Program-made: the position numbers and the translations under genes
In this document: piece after piece, positions 1 through 8,405 of the stretch
Position numbering within the stretch: position 1 is the stretch's first letter
Layout: the number at the start of each line of letters is the position of its first letter
Origin: Yoonia sp.
GTDB lineage: Bacteria > Pseudomonadota > Alphaproteobacteria > Rhodobacterales > Rhodobacteraceae
Assembly (NCBI RefSeq): GCF_030731595.1
Contig: NZ_JANQTS010000055.1
Location: 1-48,257 of the forward strand
DNA length: 48,257 bases
Reading direction: 5' to 3'
The notes under the pieces: generated by a model
What the model was told of the DNA's origin: nothing
What the model saw: only the letters and a program-made list of their open reading frames with translations
The model's database searches: none

Positions 1-8
1 ATCGACTG

Positions 9-512
9 TCATACTGAGCTTTCAGCCTCGCGTAGGGATTGGATCCAGATGATCATAAAGGCCGCGATCCACAAGGCCCCGACCAGATTTGTTTGCGGCC
101 CGGGTCCGACAAAACCAGCAGCCAGCCCATACAACAGCAAAAGCGGCGTTGTCGCCAGCAGGCTCCAGAAAAGCGCAAGCCGTGCGCCGTAGAAGTCGCC
201 TTTGCCTCCGACCACTTTGGCAACCAGATGCGTAAAGCCTGCCAGAAAATAAAGCAATAATGGCCAGACCATGAGCCATGCAAAGAACTCGTAAGTCATC
301 AGCCGGTCCAGCTCTGGCACCTCTGCGCCGGGCGGCAATTCAAAGCCCGCAGCCTGACGCGACAGGCGCGGCCATTGCGCCACGAAGATCAGAAAGCAAC
401 TGATCATCAGATAGGCAATGGCGCGGTCCTCGCGTTTGCCCTGCGCCAGCAGATCACGCATGACCGCACGCGGCCGGCGCCATGTCCGGACAATGTCGTT
501 GGTGACTGCCAT
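9..512 (-). CDS. YIP1-family membrane protein
   Basis: A 167-residue integral membrane protein, complete in the window with its stop at the left edge. A basic, soluble N-terminus of about 30 residues is followed by hydrophobic segments near residues 32-47, 74-98, 110-135 and 143-158, the pattern of the YIP1 domain. Its ATG shares the final A of the sufD TGA (TGATG), so it is very probably translationally coupled to sufD and is the last gene of the suf operon visible here. The family has no defined biochemical role in bacteria. Membership in the Fe-S operon suggests co-regulation, but I see no metal-binding motif linking it to cluster assembly. The family call rests on topology and overall resemblance. 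Confidence 0.75.
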   Translation of the reverse strand: MAVTNDIVRTWRRPRAVMRDLLAQGKREDRAIAYLMISCFLIFVAQWPRLSRQAAGFELPPGAEVPELDRLMTYEFFAWLMVWPLLLYFLAGFTHLVAKVVGGKGDFYGARLALFWSLLATTPLLLLYGLAAGFVGPGPQTNLVGALWIAAFMIIWIQSLREAESSV

Positions 513-1798
513 CAGCTATGCCGTGACAACCAGCCTTCCAGCCGGTCGCGCAATTCATCAGCCAGCGTGTCGTCTGCGATTTCTTCAAGCGCCTCCGCGA
601 CAAATGACAGGGTCAGCAAATTGCGCGCCTCATTGTGTGACACGCCGCGCGAGCGCAGATAGAACAGGGCTGTTTCGTCAATCGCCCCAGAGGTCGAACC
701 GTGCGAGCAGGCCACGTCATCGGCGTAGATTTCAAGCTCGGGCTTGGCAAGAAACTGGCTGTCATCATCCAGCAAAAGCGCTTGGCTGATCTGATAGCCA
801 TCGGTCTTTTGCGCGCCCGGCTTGACCAGGATCTTGCCTTGGAACACGCCTGTCGCCCCGTTGCGCAAGACCTTCTTAAAGACTTGTCGGCTTTCGCAAT
901 TCACCGCGTCATGCGTGACAAAGACCGTATCGTCGTGATGGAAATCCTTCCCGTCACCGACGCAAGCGCCCGCGACATGGGCCACGGCATCATTGCCCAC
1001 GATCTCGAGGATGCATTCGTTGCGGGTCAGTACCCCGTTGAAGGTCAGGGTAAAGGATTTGAACGTCGCTGCCGCACCGAGGCGCGCAAAACAATGGGTC
1101 ACCGCGCGCCGTTCGTGGTCGCGGCCTTGGGCGCGCACGTGGTGAAACGTGCCGCCATCTGCGATGTCGACTTCGAGTGCCTTGGAAAAGCGCGCCGCAG
1201 CGGGGCCGGTTTCGAGCAACGTCACCTCTGCACCCGCCTCGACCTTGACCACATTGTGCAAGATCGCATCCGAGTTTTCATCCTGATGCAGGTAGATCAG
1301 ATTGACCGGCTTTGACGCTTTGCCTGTCACACGGATCACAACACCATCAGTGGCAAGTGCCGTGTTCAGCGCCGCCAAAGGCCGCGCCACAGGGGTCTGC
1401 CCGCGCGTTTCAAGCACGCCATAGACGTCCTTGGCCCAATGGATATCGGTCTTCATGGCATCGGACAGCCGTTCAATCTCTAGCCCTTCGGCGCGCAGAT
1501 CGTCCGAAGCATCGGCATCAAACACACCATCCACAAAAACGACGCGTACCCGATCCACAGCTGTGAACAAAGGGCCTTCGTCATTGTGAAAAAGCGCAGC
1601 TTTCGGGGCGTCATGTGCCACCAGCGAAGCCGGATCAGTGTATTTCCAATACTCGTCCCGCTTGGTCGGCAATCCCATCGCCTGCACCCGCGCCAAAGCA
1701 TCCGCACGCGCCGCATTGCCCCAAGCCGCGCCATCCGGCAGCACCACATCGGCCAGACGCGCCTGTGTTGCGTCCATTTTCAGTTTTGCCAATGCCAT
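512..1798 (-). CDS. sufD: Fe-S cluster assembly protein SufD
   Basis: SufD, 428 residues, the usual length. It forms the SufBC2D scaffold with SufB and SufC, on which Fe-S clusters are built in the cytosol. The C-terminal half shows the SufB/SufD beta-helix core, including a segment near residues 350-385 with the family pattern ACSHGSTSGAID followed by ALFYLRSRG. The ATG shares one base with the sufC stop and the stop shares one base with the next start, so sufC-sufD-YIP1 are tightly coupled. The first 60 residues are variable, as is usual in the family. Confidence 0.96.
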   Translation of the reverse strand: MALAKLKMDATQARLADVVLPDGAAWGNAARADALARVQAMGLPTKRDEYWKYTDPASLVAHDAPKAALFHNDEGPLFTAVDRVRVVFVDGVFDADASDDLRAEGLEIERLSDAMKTDIHWAKDVYGVLETRGQTPVARPLAALNTALATDGVVIRVTGKASKPVNLIYLHQDENSDAILHNVVKVEAGAEVTLLETGPAAARFSKALEVDIADGGTFHHVRAQGRDHERRAVTHCFARLGAAATFKSFTLTFNGVLTRNECILEIVGNDAVAHVAGACVGDGKDFHHDDTVFVTHDAVNCESRQVFKKVLRNGATGVFQGKILVKPGAQKTDGYQISQALLLDDDSQFLAKPELEIYADDVACSHGSTSGAIDETALFYLRSRGVSHNEARNLLTLSFVAEALEEIADDTLADELRDRLEGWLSRHS

Positions 1799-2553
1799 CA
1801 GGCGACCTCTGCCAGAATATCGGCATAGCCGTTGTTTTCGACTTCCAGTGCCAGATCAGGGCCGCCTGTTTTGACGATCCGGCCATCGGCCATGATATGG
1901 ACGACATCGGGTTTGATGTGATCCAGCAGGCGCTGATAGTGGGTGATGACCAGGAAAGACCGACCCGTCGAGCGCAGGGCATTCACCCCTTCAGAAACCA
2001 GTTTCATCGCATCCACATCAAGGCCGGAATCGGTCTCGTCCAGAATGCACATCTTTGGTTCCAGCATCGCCATCTGTAGGATTTCATTACGCTTTTTCTC
2101 ACCACCCGAGAATCCGACATTGACCGGACGCTTGAGCATTTCCGCGTCGATCTTGAGGTCCTTGGCCTTGGCACGGACCTCTTTGAGGAAATCACCCGCA
2201 CTCAGTTCGTCTTCGCCACGCGCTTTGCGCTGAGCGTTCACGGCAGTCCGCAAAAAGGTCATGTTGCCCACACCGGGGATTTCGACAGGATACTGGAAGG
2301 CAAGAAAAAGACCCGCAGCCGCGCGGTCTTCGGGCTCCATCGCGAGCAGGTCCGCGCCTTCAAGCGTGGCCGAACCACCGGTCACTTCGTAGCCGCCTTT
2401 GCCCGACAGCACATAAGACAAAGTCGATTTGCCAGACCCGTTCGGCCCCATGATCGCATGGACCATGCCGGGCGCAATGCTCAGATCAACACCCTTCAGG
2501 ATCTGCTTGTCTTCTTCTGCAAGTTTGACCTTCAGGCCCTTGATTTCCAGCAT
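1798..2553 (-). CDS. sufC: Fe-S cluster assembly ATPase SufC
   Basis: SufC, 251 residues, the ABC-type ATPase that drives conformational change of the SufBC2D scaffold. Walker A is GPNGSGKS at residues 36-43. The ABC signature appears as FSGGEKKR near 148-155, where a Phe replaces the first Leu as is normal for SufC. The Walker B region is CILDETDSGLD. It is soluble, with no membrane-domain partner. It lies 93 bp downstream of the small membrane protein gene and overlaps sufD by one base, which fits coordinated production of the scaffold subunits. Confidence 0.97.
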   Translation of the reverse strand: MLEIKGLKVKLAEEDKQILKGVDLSIAPGMVHAIMGPNGSGKSTLSYVLSGKGGYEVTGGSATLEGADLLAMEPEDRAAAGLFLAFQYPVEIPGVGNMTFLRTAVNAQRKARGEDELSAGDFLKEVRAKAKDLKIDAEMLKRPVNVGFSGGEKKRNEILQMAMLEPKMCILDETDSGLDVDAMKLVSEGVNALRSTGRSFLVITHYQRLLDHIKPDVVHIMADGRIVKTGGPDLALEVENNGYADILAEVA

Positions 2554-2646
2554 TTTATTCTCCTACATCCAGATGCATTTCAGACAAGGCAATAGCCCCC
2601 GCGCAGCGTAACCCGCGCAGGGCAAAACCTTGAAAATTGTGTGTAT

Positions 2647-3159
2647 TTACAGACCGTAAACCGAACCGCGCACGACGACCGAATGCTGGGTCGTCGTTTC
2701 GAGCACTTGTTCGACGTGGGCCGGCGTATAGATGATCGCCAGCTGATCCGGCCACCGCCAGATAATATTGTGCCCCGCGACCATCATGACCGCGACGCCG
2801 ACGACTTGCGCGATCCGTTCCGAGGTCTTGCGCCGATCCATCAGGGCCGCCAACATCACCACTGCCCAGAAAGCGATGAACAGCTCCAGATACAAGACCA
2901 GGTTGCTGGGTTCTGTCAGGCCAAAGTACCGGATTCGCACGACCTGCGCGAACATCAAGCCAAGACCGCCCAGAATCACCGATACGAGCAACGTGGACAG
3001 CACCGAGGGTTTTTTGTTCTTCTTTTTGATTTCCTTGTGCGACACGCGCTTGGGGATCTCCATCCCCAGATCGCGATCGTAATAGGACGTGTTGCGCGGG
3101 TTCCCGATGCGCTTTACGCGATCGCGAAAGTCGTTGATATCTTGCTTTGCAGTGGGCAT
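2647..3159 (-). CDS. Conserved small membrane protein in the suf operon
   Basis: A 170-residue protein of unknown function. The N-terminal 55 residues are charged and Lys-rich (KEIKKKNKKP). Hydrophobic segments follow near residues 55-75 and 90-112, with a weaker one near 125-142, suggesting two or three transmembrane helices and a cytoplasmic N-terminus. I chose the ATG at 3159 because GGGGTTGGGG lies just upstream; an in-frame ATG at 3174 has no obvious ribosome binding site. It sits between sufB and sufC, so it is probably co-transcribed with Fe-S assembly genes. It has no cysteine clusters or nucleotide motifs that would give it a defined role. Confidence 0.75.
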   Translation of the reverse strand: MPTAKQDINDFRDRVKRIGNPRNTSYYDRDLGMEIPKRVSHKEIKKKNKKPSVLSTLLVSVILGGLGLMFAQVVRIRYFGLTEPSNLVLYLELFIAFWAVVMLAALMDRRKTSERIAQVVGVAVMMVAGHNIIWRWPDQLAIIYTPAHVEQVLETTTQHSVVVRGSVYGL

Positions 3160-3390
3160 CGGCCCCAACCCCATGATCTGTACGTTGCGTACCGGCTAGC
3201 ACTGAAGTTGGGCAAAAAGTTGACGGGGCCGCAAAAGAATAGCGCCCAGCAAGACCAAAACTCATGTCATAATCCCCGCCCGGGCAGACATCATCTGCAC
3301 GGCACGACCAGCAAAGTGGTTTCGCACGGTACTGCGCCAAAAAAGGATCGCGGGGATCGTTCACGTCAGCTTCCTTTGATGTGCCGACAC

Positions 3391-4914
3391 TCAGCCGACA
3401 GAACCTTCCAGCGAGATCGCCACGAGCGCCTGCGCTTCCATCGCAAATTCCATCGGGAGCGCCTGAAGCACCTCTTTGCAGAACCCGTTCACAACAAGCG
3501 CCACGGCCTCTTCCTCGTCCATCCCGCGCGAGCGGCAATAGAACAGCTGATCATCATCCACTTTCGATGTCGTCGCCTCGTGTTCGACCCGCGAAGAGTT
3601 GTTGCGCACTTCGATGTAAGGCACTGTATGCGCACCACATTTGTCGCCGATCAGCAAGCTGTCGCATTGCGTATAGTTGCGTGATTCCTTGGCTTTGGGG
3701 TGCATCGACACCAGCCCGCGATAGGTGTTCTGCGCTTTGCCCGCCGAAATCCCCTTGGACACGATCCGCGACTTCGTGCGCTTGCCCAGATGGACCATCT
3801 TCGTGCCTGTGTCGGCCTGCTGCATATTGTTGGCGATGGCGATGGAATAAAATTCGCCCTGGCTGTCATCCCCGCGCAGAATGCAGCTTGGATACTTCCA
3901 AGTCACAGCCGAACCGGTTTCCACCTGGGTCCACATCACCTTGGCGCGGTCACCGCGACAGTCGGCGCGTTTGGTGACAAAGTTATAGATACCGCCCACC
4001 CCGTTCTCGTCACCGGGATACCAGTTCTGCACGGTGGAATATTTCACTTCGGCATCTTCTTCGATGATGATCTCGACCACCGCCGCATGAAGCTGGGCCA
4101 CATCGCGCTTGGGTGCGGTGCAGCCTTCAAGGTAGGACACATATGACCCCTTGTCGGCGATGATCAGAGTCCGCTCGAACTGGCCTGTATTCTCGGCATT
4201 GATGCGGAAATAGGTGCTCAGTTCCATCGGGCAGCGCACCCCCGGCGGAATATAGACAAACGACCCGTCCGAAAAGACAGCAGAATTCAGCGTGGCATAG
4301 AAGTTATCCGAGGCAGGCACGACCGTCCCAAGGTACTTCTTGACCAGTTCGGGATGCTCGCGGATCGCTTCCGAGATCGAACAGAAAATCACGCCAGCCT
4401 TTTTCAGTTCCGCCTGAAAGGTCGTGCCAACCGAGACACTATCAAAAACCGCATCCACGGCGACCTTGCGGCCTTCCGCCGGGATATCCTCGGCGCCTTC
4501 GACACCGGCCAAAATCGCCTGCTCTTTCAAAGGGATACCCAGCTTGGCGTAAGTCGCCAACAGCTTGGGATCGACATCATCCAGCGATTTCGGCTTCACT
4601 TCCATGCTCTTGGGGCGGGCATAGTAATAGATGTCCTGAAAATCGATATCGGGGTAGTTGACCATGGCCCACGTGGGTTCCTTGATCTTTTCCCAGCGCG
4701 CGAATGCCGACAAACGCCACTCTGTCATCCACTCCGGCTCTTCGTTCTTGGAAGAGATCAGGCGCACGATATCGGGGTTCACGCCCTTGGGGGCGTAGTC
4801 CATCTCGATCTCGGTTTCCCAGCCGTATTTGTAATTGCCCGAGAGTTCCTTGACCGCATCCACGGTCTCCTGATCAACGCCTTCTTTGACTTCCGTCACA
4901 TCCAAAGCAGTCAT
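3391..4914 (-). CDS. sufB: Fe-S cluster assembly scaffold SufB
   Basis: SufB, 507 residues, the scaffold subunit that receives sulfur and assembles clusters with SufC and SufD. Recognisable family blocks include [27 protein letters not shown], and the C-terminal segment [20 protein letters not shown] with the conserved Cys and Arg. It starts 12 bp after the cysteine desulfurase stop. The next gene begins after a gap of about 230 bp, unusual spacing for this operon. Length and content are normal and I see no truncation. Confidence 0.98.
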   Translation of the reverse strand: MTALDVTEVKEGVDQETVDAVKELSGNYKYGWETEIEMDYAPKGVNPDIVRLISSKNEEPEWMTEWRLSAFARWEKIKEPTWAMVNYPDIDFQDIYYYARPKSMEVKPKSLDDVDPKLLATYAKLGIPLKEQAILAGVEGAEDIPAEGRKVAVDAVFDSVSVGTTFQAELKKAGVIFCSISEAIREHPELVKKYLGTVVPASDNFYATLNSAVFSDGSFVYIPPGVRCPMELSTYFRINAENTGQFERTLIIADKGSYVSYLEGCTAPKRDVAQLHAAVVEIIIEEDAEVKYSTVQNWYPGDENGVGGIYNFVTKRADCRGDRAKVMWTQVETGSAVTWKYPSCILRGDDSQGEFYSIAIANNMQQADTGTKMVHLGKRTKSRIVSKGISAGKAQNTYRGLVSMHPKAKESRNYTQCDSLLIGDKCGAHTVPYIEVRNNSSRVEHEATTSKVDDDQLFYCRSRGMDEEEAVALVVNGFCKEVLQALPMEFAMEAQALVAISLEGSVG

Positions 4915-4926
4915 CTCATCATCCTC

Positions 4927-5961
4927 TCAAGCGGCCCGTCTGCGGGCGCGTTTCTCGGTCCAAGCCTGCACAAAGCGCATGACTTCGTCTTCTGTCGTCT
5001 CGATGCCCAGCGACACGCGCAATGCACCTGCCGCCGCTTCATCATCCAGGCCAAGAGCCTGCAAAACCCGGCTGACCTTGACCTTGCCGCTCGAACAGGC
5101 CGAACCCGCAGAGACAGCGAAACCAGCCAGATCCATCGCCATCACCTGCGTCTCGCCTTTCCATCCCGGAGTGACAAAACAACTGGTGTTAGGCAGGCGC
5201 TGCAACCCTTTCCCGACAAAAATAGTATTCTTTTCGGAAGCCTCAATGGCCTTTTCTAGAATATTTCTAAGTTTGGCAACCCGCTCCCACTTGCCCGCGG
5301 CCAGATCAGCCTGTGCCGCGACCGCAGCAGCACCCATCCCCGCAATCGCAATCACGTTTTCAGTGCCGGAACGGCGGCCCATTTCCTGCCCGCCACCTTT
5401 GATCTGGGCCGCAACATCGGTGCCCGCCGGAAAAATCAGCGCGCCAGCACCTTTGGGCCCCCCAAACTTATGGGCCGACAGAAACACCATCTGCACACCG
5501 GACCACGAAAAGGCAAAAGGCACCTTGCCAAAGCCTTGGGTGATGTCGCTGACCGCAAGGCCCTGCGGCAGGTCCTGCACAATCCCCGTTTCGGAATTGG
5601 CCAGTTGCACCACCGATCCCGCCGGATCATCCACCTGCACCGCACCATCCAGCAAAGGCAGACACGGATCAATCCAGGCATGGACCGCGTCATGCTCGAT
5701 GGGGGCCGCCTTCAGCCCGCGCCCCGCGAGCGCCAAAGCGGCGGCCTCGGTCGCGCCAGAGGTAAACACGACATCCGCGCCAGAGGCACCCACAGCATCG
5801 GCCACTTGCGCACGCGCTGTCTCGATGATCCCCTTGGCCGCCCGCCCTTCGGCATGGACCGACGACGGATTGCCCACCACATCCATGGCCGCCAGCATCG
5901 CCTGACGGGCCTCGGCCCGCAGCGGTGTGGTCGCATTATGATCCAGATAGGTTCTCATCAT
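4927..5961 (-). CDS. Cysteine desulfurase (NifS/IscS type)
   Basis: A PLP-dependent enzyme of 344 residues that converts cysteine to alanine and passes sulfur to the Suf scaffold. The PLP lysine is K165 in SAHKFGGPKG, the ring-stacking His is H90 (IEHDAV), and the persulfide Cys is C289 in SAGSACSSGK. It is shorter than the roughly 400 residues of E. coli IscS. The position between iscR and sufB shows it supplies this pathway. Near residues 228-252 the codon use becomes strikingly AT-rich, with rare AGA and CTA codons, where the DNA carries a palindrome resembling the one upstream of iscR. Two adjacent ATG codons (5961, 5958) could both start it; a dispersed repeat abuts the start. Confidence 0.95.
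   Translation of the reverse strand: MMRTYLDHNATTPLRAEARQAMLAAMDVVGNPSSVHAEGRAAKGIIETARAQVADAVGASGADVVFTSGATEAAALALAGRGLKAAPIEHDAVHAWIDPCLPLLDGAVQVDDPAGSVVQLANSETGIVQDLPQGLAVSDITQGFGKVPFAFSWSGVQMVFLSAHKFGGPKGAGALIFPAGTDVAAQIKGGGQEMGRRSGTENVIAIAGMGAAAVAAQADLAAGKWERVAKLRNILEKAIEASEKNTIFVGKGLQRLPNTSCFVTPGWKGETQVMAMDLAGFAVSAGSACSSGKVKVSRVLQALGLDDEAAAGALRVSLGIETTEDEVMRFVQAWTEKRARRRAA
5257..5271. promoter_or_regulatory. Intragenic copy of the iscR-upstream palindrome
   Basis: TAGAATATTTCTAAG lies within the cysteine desulfurase coding sequence. It matches 14 of 15 bases of TAGAATCTTTCTAAG at 6580-6594 upstream of iscR and contains a perfect TAGAA-TAT-TTCTA inverted repeat (5257-5269). On the coding strand it is built from rare codons in a GC-rich gene. 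A regulator binding site inside the operon is inferred, not shown. Confidence 0.4.
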
Positions 5962-6018
5962 CTTCTTTTGTTCAAAAATACCTCGGGGGAGGCCGCAGGC
6001 CGGGGGCAGCGCCCCCTG
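5962..6018 (-). repeat. Dispersed GC-stem/AT-tail intergenic repeat, copy 1
   Basis: On the minus strand a GC-rich hairpin (GGGGGCGCTGCCCCC and GGCCTGCGGCC blocks) is followed by GTATTTTTGAACAAAAGAAG, directly abutting the ATG of the cysteine desulfurase. The 20-base AT-rich arm is identical to copy 5 at 34150-34169. It fills nearly all of the iscR-desulfurase gap, so it could act as an attenuator or terminator within the operon, or as a leader. Confidence 0.75.
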
Positions 6019-6480
6019 CTACGCCTCATCCACAACCTCAAACAAGGCAGGCACCGCCGGACAGGGGGCCAATTCGTTGCTCACCACATCCGACAGACGG
6101 GCCTGATGCAAAAACACATATACATGCGCGCTCAGCCCCTCCCACAGCCGGTTGGTCATGGATTGGGCACGCGATCCAGACGCACCACCCGATGCGCCCG
6201 CACCTTTGTGCATGGCCGACACGGTCTCATCCACCGCACCCAGAATTTCTGACACGCGGATGTCGGATGCCGCACGGGCCAAACGATACCCGCCGCCGGG
6301 GCCACGCACGGATTCCACCAGTCCCGCGCGGCGCAGCTTGACAAACAACTGCTCCAGATAGGGCAATGAGATATCCTGCCGCTTGGAAATCTCGGTCAGA
6401 TTGACCAGCCCTGCGTCCTTTTGCAGGGCAAGATCAGCAAGAGCGACCATCGCATAGCGGCCTTTGGTGCTTAACTTCAT
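6019..6480 (-). CDS. iscR: Rrf2-family regulator IscR lacking canonical cluster ligands
   Basis: A 153-residue Rrf2-family repressor heading the suf operon. The N-terminal winged helix-turn-helix matches IscR closely (MKLSTKGRYAMVALADLAL, YLEQLFVKLRRAGLV, SVRGPGGGY). The region that holds Cys92, Cys98, Cys104 and His107 in E. coli IscR is here a Gly/Ala/Ser stretch (residues 90-113) without any Cys, and TNRLW replaces the THALW His. The only cysteine in the protein is C140, near the C-terminus. A Rhodobacter sphaeroides IscR without the classical ligand set has been reported as an Fe-S protein that represses suf genes, so this is probably a lineage feature and not decay. It likely binds the palindrome 100 bp upstream. 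Confidence 0.93.
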   Translation of the reverse strand: MKLSTKGRYAMVALADLALQKDAGLVNLTEISKRQDISLPYLEQLFVKLRRAGLVESVRGPGGGYRLARAASDIRVSEILGAVDETVSAMHKGAGASGGASGSRAQSMTNRLWEGLSAHVYVFLHQARLSDVVSNELAPCPAVPALFEVVDEA

Positions 6481-6562
6481 CCCATGTCCCCCTGCGCGCC
6501 CGGCGCAATATCATTGACGGCGCTGCCCTGCTTCATTACTTGACCGAGATCACGACAACGCG

Positions 6563-6593
6563 GGCGGTACCGCCTAGTTTAGAATCTTTCTAA
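6563..6593. promoter_or_regulatory. Two adjacent palindromes upstream of iscR (candidate IscR/iron box)
   Basis: GGCGGTACCGCC (6563-6574) is a perfect 12-bp palindrome. Four bases away, TTAGAA-TCT-TTCTAA (6579-6593) is a perfect 6+6 inverted repeat. They lie in the divergent region between iscR (minus) and the hydrolase gene (plus). An A/T palindrome of this kind upstream of iscR/suf in Rhodobacterales fits the predicted iron-responsive box of that order; the exact consensus is from memory. Confidence 0.55.
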
Positions 6594-6652
6594 GGTGTCC
6601 GAGCATTTTCGTCAAGAATGCCGAAGGCACCCACAGCAGCGACGGAACACCT

Positions 6653-7306
6653 ATGCCCGAAGTCATCTTTCCCGGACCCGAAGGTCGCCTCGAGGGACGC
6701 TATCACCCGCAAAAAGACCGTGACGCACCGATTGCGATCGTCTTGCATCCGCACCCGCAGTTCGGCGGCACAATGAACAACCGGGTCGTCTATAATTTGC
6801 ACTATGCCTTCTACAACATGGGGTTCACCGTCTTGCGGTTCAACTTCCGCGGGGTCGGGCGCAGCCAGGGCGAATACGATCAGGGCGTGGGCGAATTGTC
6901 CGATGCGGCCTCCGCGCTCGATTATCTGCAATCGATGAACAGCAACGCCAAACATTGCTGGGTGGCCGGTTTTTCCTTCGGCGCATGGATCGGCATGCAG
7001 CTTTTGATGCGGCGGCCGGAAATCACCGGGTTCATCTCGGTCAGCCCTCCGGCCAATATGTATGACTTCAGCTTTCTGGCCCCCTGCCCGGCCTCCGGTC
7101 TGATCATCAACGGATCAAACGACCGCGTGGCACCGCCCGCCGATACGGTCAGCCTTGTGAACAAACTGCACGAGCAAAAGGGCATCACCGTGACCCATGA
7201 CGAAATGAAGGGCGCGGGCCACTTCTTTGAAGACCCTTATATGGACCCGATGATTGACACCGTGCGCACCTATGTCCGGCGGCGCCTGACAGAGAACACG
7301 AGGTAA
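6653..7306 (+). CDS. Alpha/beta hydrolase
   Basis: A 217-residue cytosolic alpha/beta hydrolase. The nucleophile elbow is GFSFG at 106-110 (Ser108), with acid D157 (NGSNDRV) and His190 (AGHFF). The oxyanion-side motif LHPHPQFGGTMNN at 31-43 is typical of the small dienelactone-hydrolase-like family common in proteobacteria. The natural substrate is unknown. It is divergent from iscR and shares the upstream region with the candidate iron box, so iron-responsive expression is possible. The next gene starts 3 bp after its stop, implying an operon with the two following genes. Confidence 0.88.
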   Translation: MPEVIFPGPEGRLEGRYHPQKDRDAPIAIVLHPHPQFGGTMNNRVVYNLHYAFYNMGFTVLRFNFRGVGRSQGEYDQGVGELSDAASALDYLQSMNSNAKHCWVAGFSFGAWIGMQLLMRRPEITGFISVSPPANMYDFSFLAPCPASGLIINGSNDRVAPPADTVSLVNKLHEQKGITVTHDEMKGAGHFFEDPYMDPMIDTVRTYVRRRLTENTR

Positions 7307-7309
7307 ACC

Positions 7310-7684
7310 ATGGCCGACTCCTATGTGGAGAAAGTTGCGGGTGAATTGGCAGATCTTGCGCTCGCGGACCAAGAAGCCTCTGGTGATATCGCGATTGTCG
7401 ATATGATCGGTGAAGTGCTGGGTGCCTCGTCGCAGACCCTGCAGGAAAGCTATCTGACGGCGGTGCGGGTGCGGCGCGCCGAAGCGCGGGCGCGGGGCAT
7501 CCTCGCACAGCGCCAAGCCACCAATTACGCCGAGGCGCCAAAACCACCGCCAGCCCCCCTGCAAGGCCTGACCGAAGAGCCCGAAACCGAAGATCTGCCC
7601 GCCTCTGTGGCGGAGGTGCCAGAGATCGGCGAACCCCCAACGGAAAGTTCCGCCAACGGCGCACCGCGTCGCGTCACCCGCTAG
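7310..7684 (+). CDS. Hypothetical protein, acidic/proline-rich C-terminus
   Basis: A 124-residue protein I do not recognise. Residues 1-65 are predicted helical (an acidic start, then an Arg/Ala-rich stretch ending REAEARARGILAQR-like). Residues 70-124 are rich in Pro and Glu and probably disordered. There is no signal peptide, membrane segment or catalytic motif. It sits 3 bp after the hydrolase gene and its stop is immediately followed by the ATG of the HD-domain gene, so translation of the three is probably linked. The tight packing and good codon use support a real gene. Confidence 0.7.
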   Translation: MADSYVEKVAGELADLALADQEASGDIAIVDMIGEVLGASSQTLQESYLTAVRVRRAEARARGILAQRQATNYAEAPKPPPAPLQGLTEEPETEDLPASVAEVPEIGEPPTESSANGAPRRVTR

Positions 7685-8278
7685 ATGACCACGCGCCTTG
7701 ATGGGCAGCTTGGCTTCCTGATCGAAGCGGACAAGCTGAAATCCGTCCTGCGGGGCACCACGCTTTGCGATGGCTCACGCCGCGAGAACGCGGGCGAACA
7801 CAGTTGGCACATCGCGCTTTATGCCATGGTCATGGCCGAACATGCGATCAGGCCCGTCAATATCGACCGTGTCATCAAGATGCTCTTGATCCACGATCTT
7901 GTCGAAATTGACGCAGGCGACACGCCGATCCACGCGAACCACGATCCGGTGGCCATAGACCGCATCGAAAAGGCCGCAGCGGACCGTCTCTTCGGGCTTC
8001 TGCCCAGCGATCAGGCGCAGGCCTTCCGCGCGCTCTGGGATGAATTCGAAGCCGCTGAAACCGATGATGCGATTTTCGCCAAATCCATCGACCGTGTGCA
8101 GCCTGTGATTTCCAATCTGGAAACCGGTGGCGGCACCTGGCCGGAATACAAGGTGACCGCCGCACAACTGCAATCCCGCGTCGGTGTCAAAGTCGAAAAA
8201 GGGGCGCCCGCGATCTGGGCGGCCCTCAAAGCGCGGATCGACGCATGGTTCACGGCCAATCCATCTTCTTTTGAGTAA
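7685..8278 (+). CDS. HD-domain hydrolase (YfbR-like nucleotidase family)
   Basis: A 197-residue HD-superfamily phosphohydrolase. Metal ligands are visible as H39 (GEHSWH), the H70-D71 pair in IHDLVEIDAGDTP, and a downstream Asp in the SIDRVQP segment. This arrangement matches HD_3 proteins related to the 5'-deoxynucleotidase YfbR, so dephosphorylation of nucleoside monophosphates is plausible but the substrate is unproven. The ATG directly follows the upstream TAG. The last four residues and the TAA stop are encoded inside a dispersed repeat, which may have changed the original C-terminus. Confidence 0.87.
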   Translation: MTTRLDGQLGFLIEADKLKSVLRGTTLCDGSRRENAGEHSWHIALYAMVMAEHAIRPVNIDRVIKMLLIHDLVEIDAGDTPIHANHDPVAIDRIEKAAADRLFGLLPSDQAQAFRALWDEFEAAETDDAIFAKSIDRVQPVISNLETGGGTWPEYKVTAAQLQSRVGVKVEKGAPAIWAALKARIDAWFTANPSSFE

Positions 8279-8311
8279 AAATATCCCGGGGTCTGGGGCA
8301 GCGCCCCAGTC
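8265..8311 (-). repeat. Dispersed GC-stem/AT-tail intergenic repeat, copy 2
   Basis: The plus strand reads CTTCTTTTGAGTAAAAATAT, then a CCCGGGG block and a perfect stem CTGGGGC-AGC-GCCCCAG. The AT-rich arm encodes the last residues (SSFE) and the TAA of the HD-domain gene. Compared with copy 1 the GC hairpin differs in sequence but keeps the same architecture. Confidence 0.7.
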
Positions 8312-8405
8312 CCACAATCGCCAAGAAACGCTTACATCCCCCCTATACAAACCGCCCCGCTGGGCGTAGTGCGCGTGACTTATCCGCCTTAGAAAGCCCG
8401 ACCCT

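Noticed and set aside
2555..3364. A GTG-started frame on the minus strand (AAGGAAG 6-7 bp upstream of GTG 3364) running through the sufB-membrane-protein gap and across the membrane protein gene
   Set aside because: It overlaps the whole 2647-3159 gene, which has convincing membrane segments. Beyond the first 40 residues its composition looks random. A short real peptide here cannot be excluded, but I see no natural end for it.
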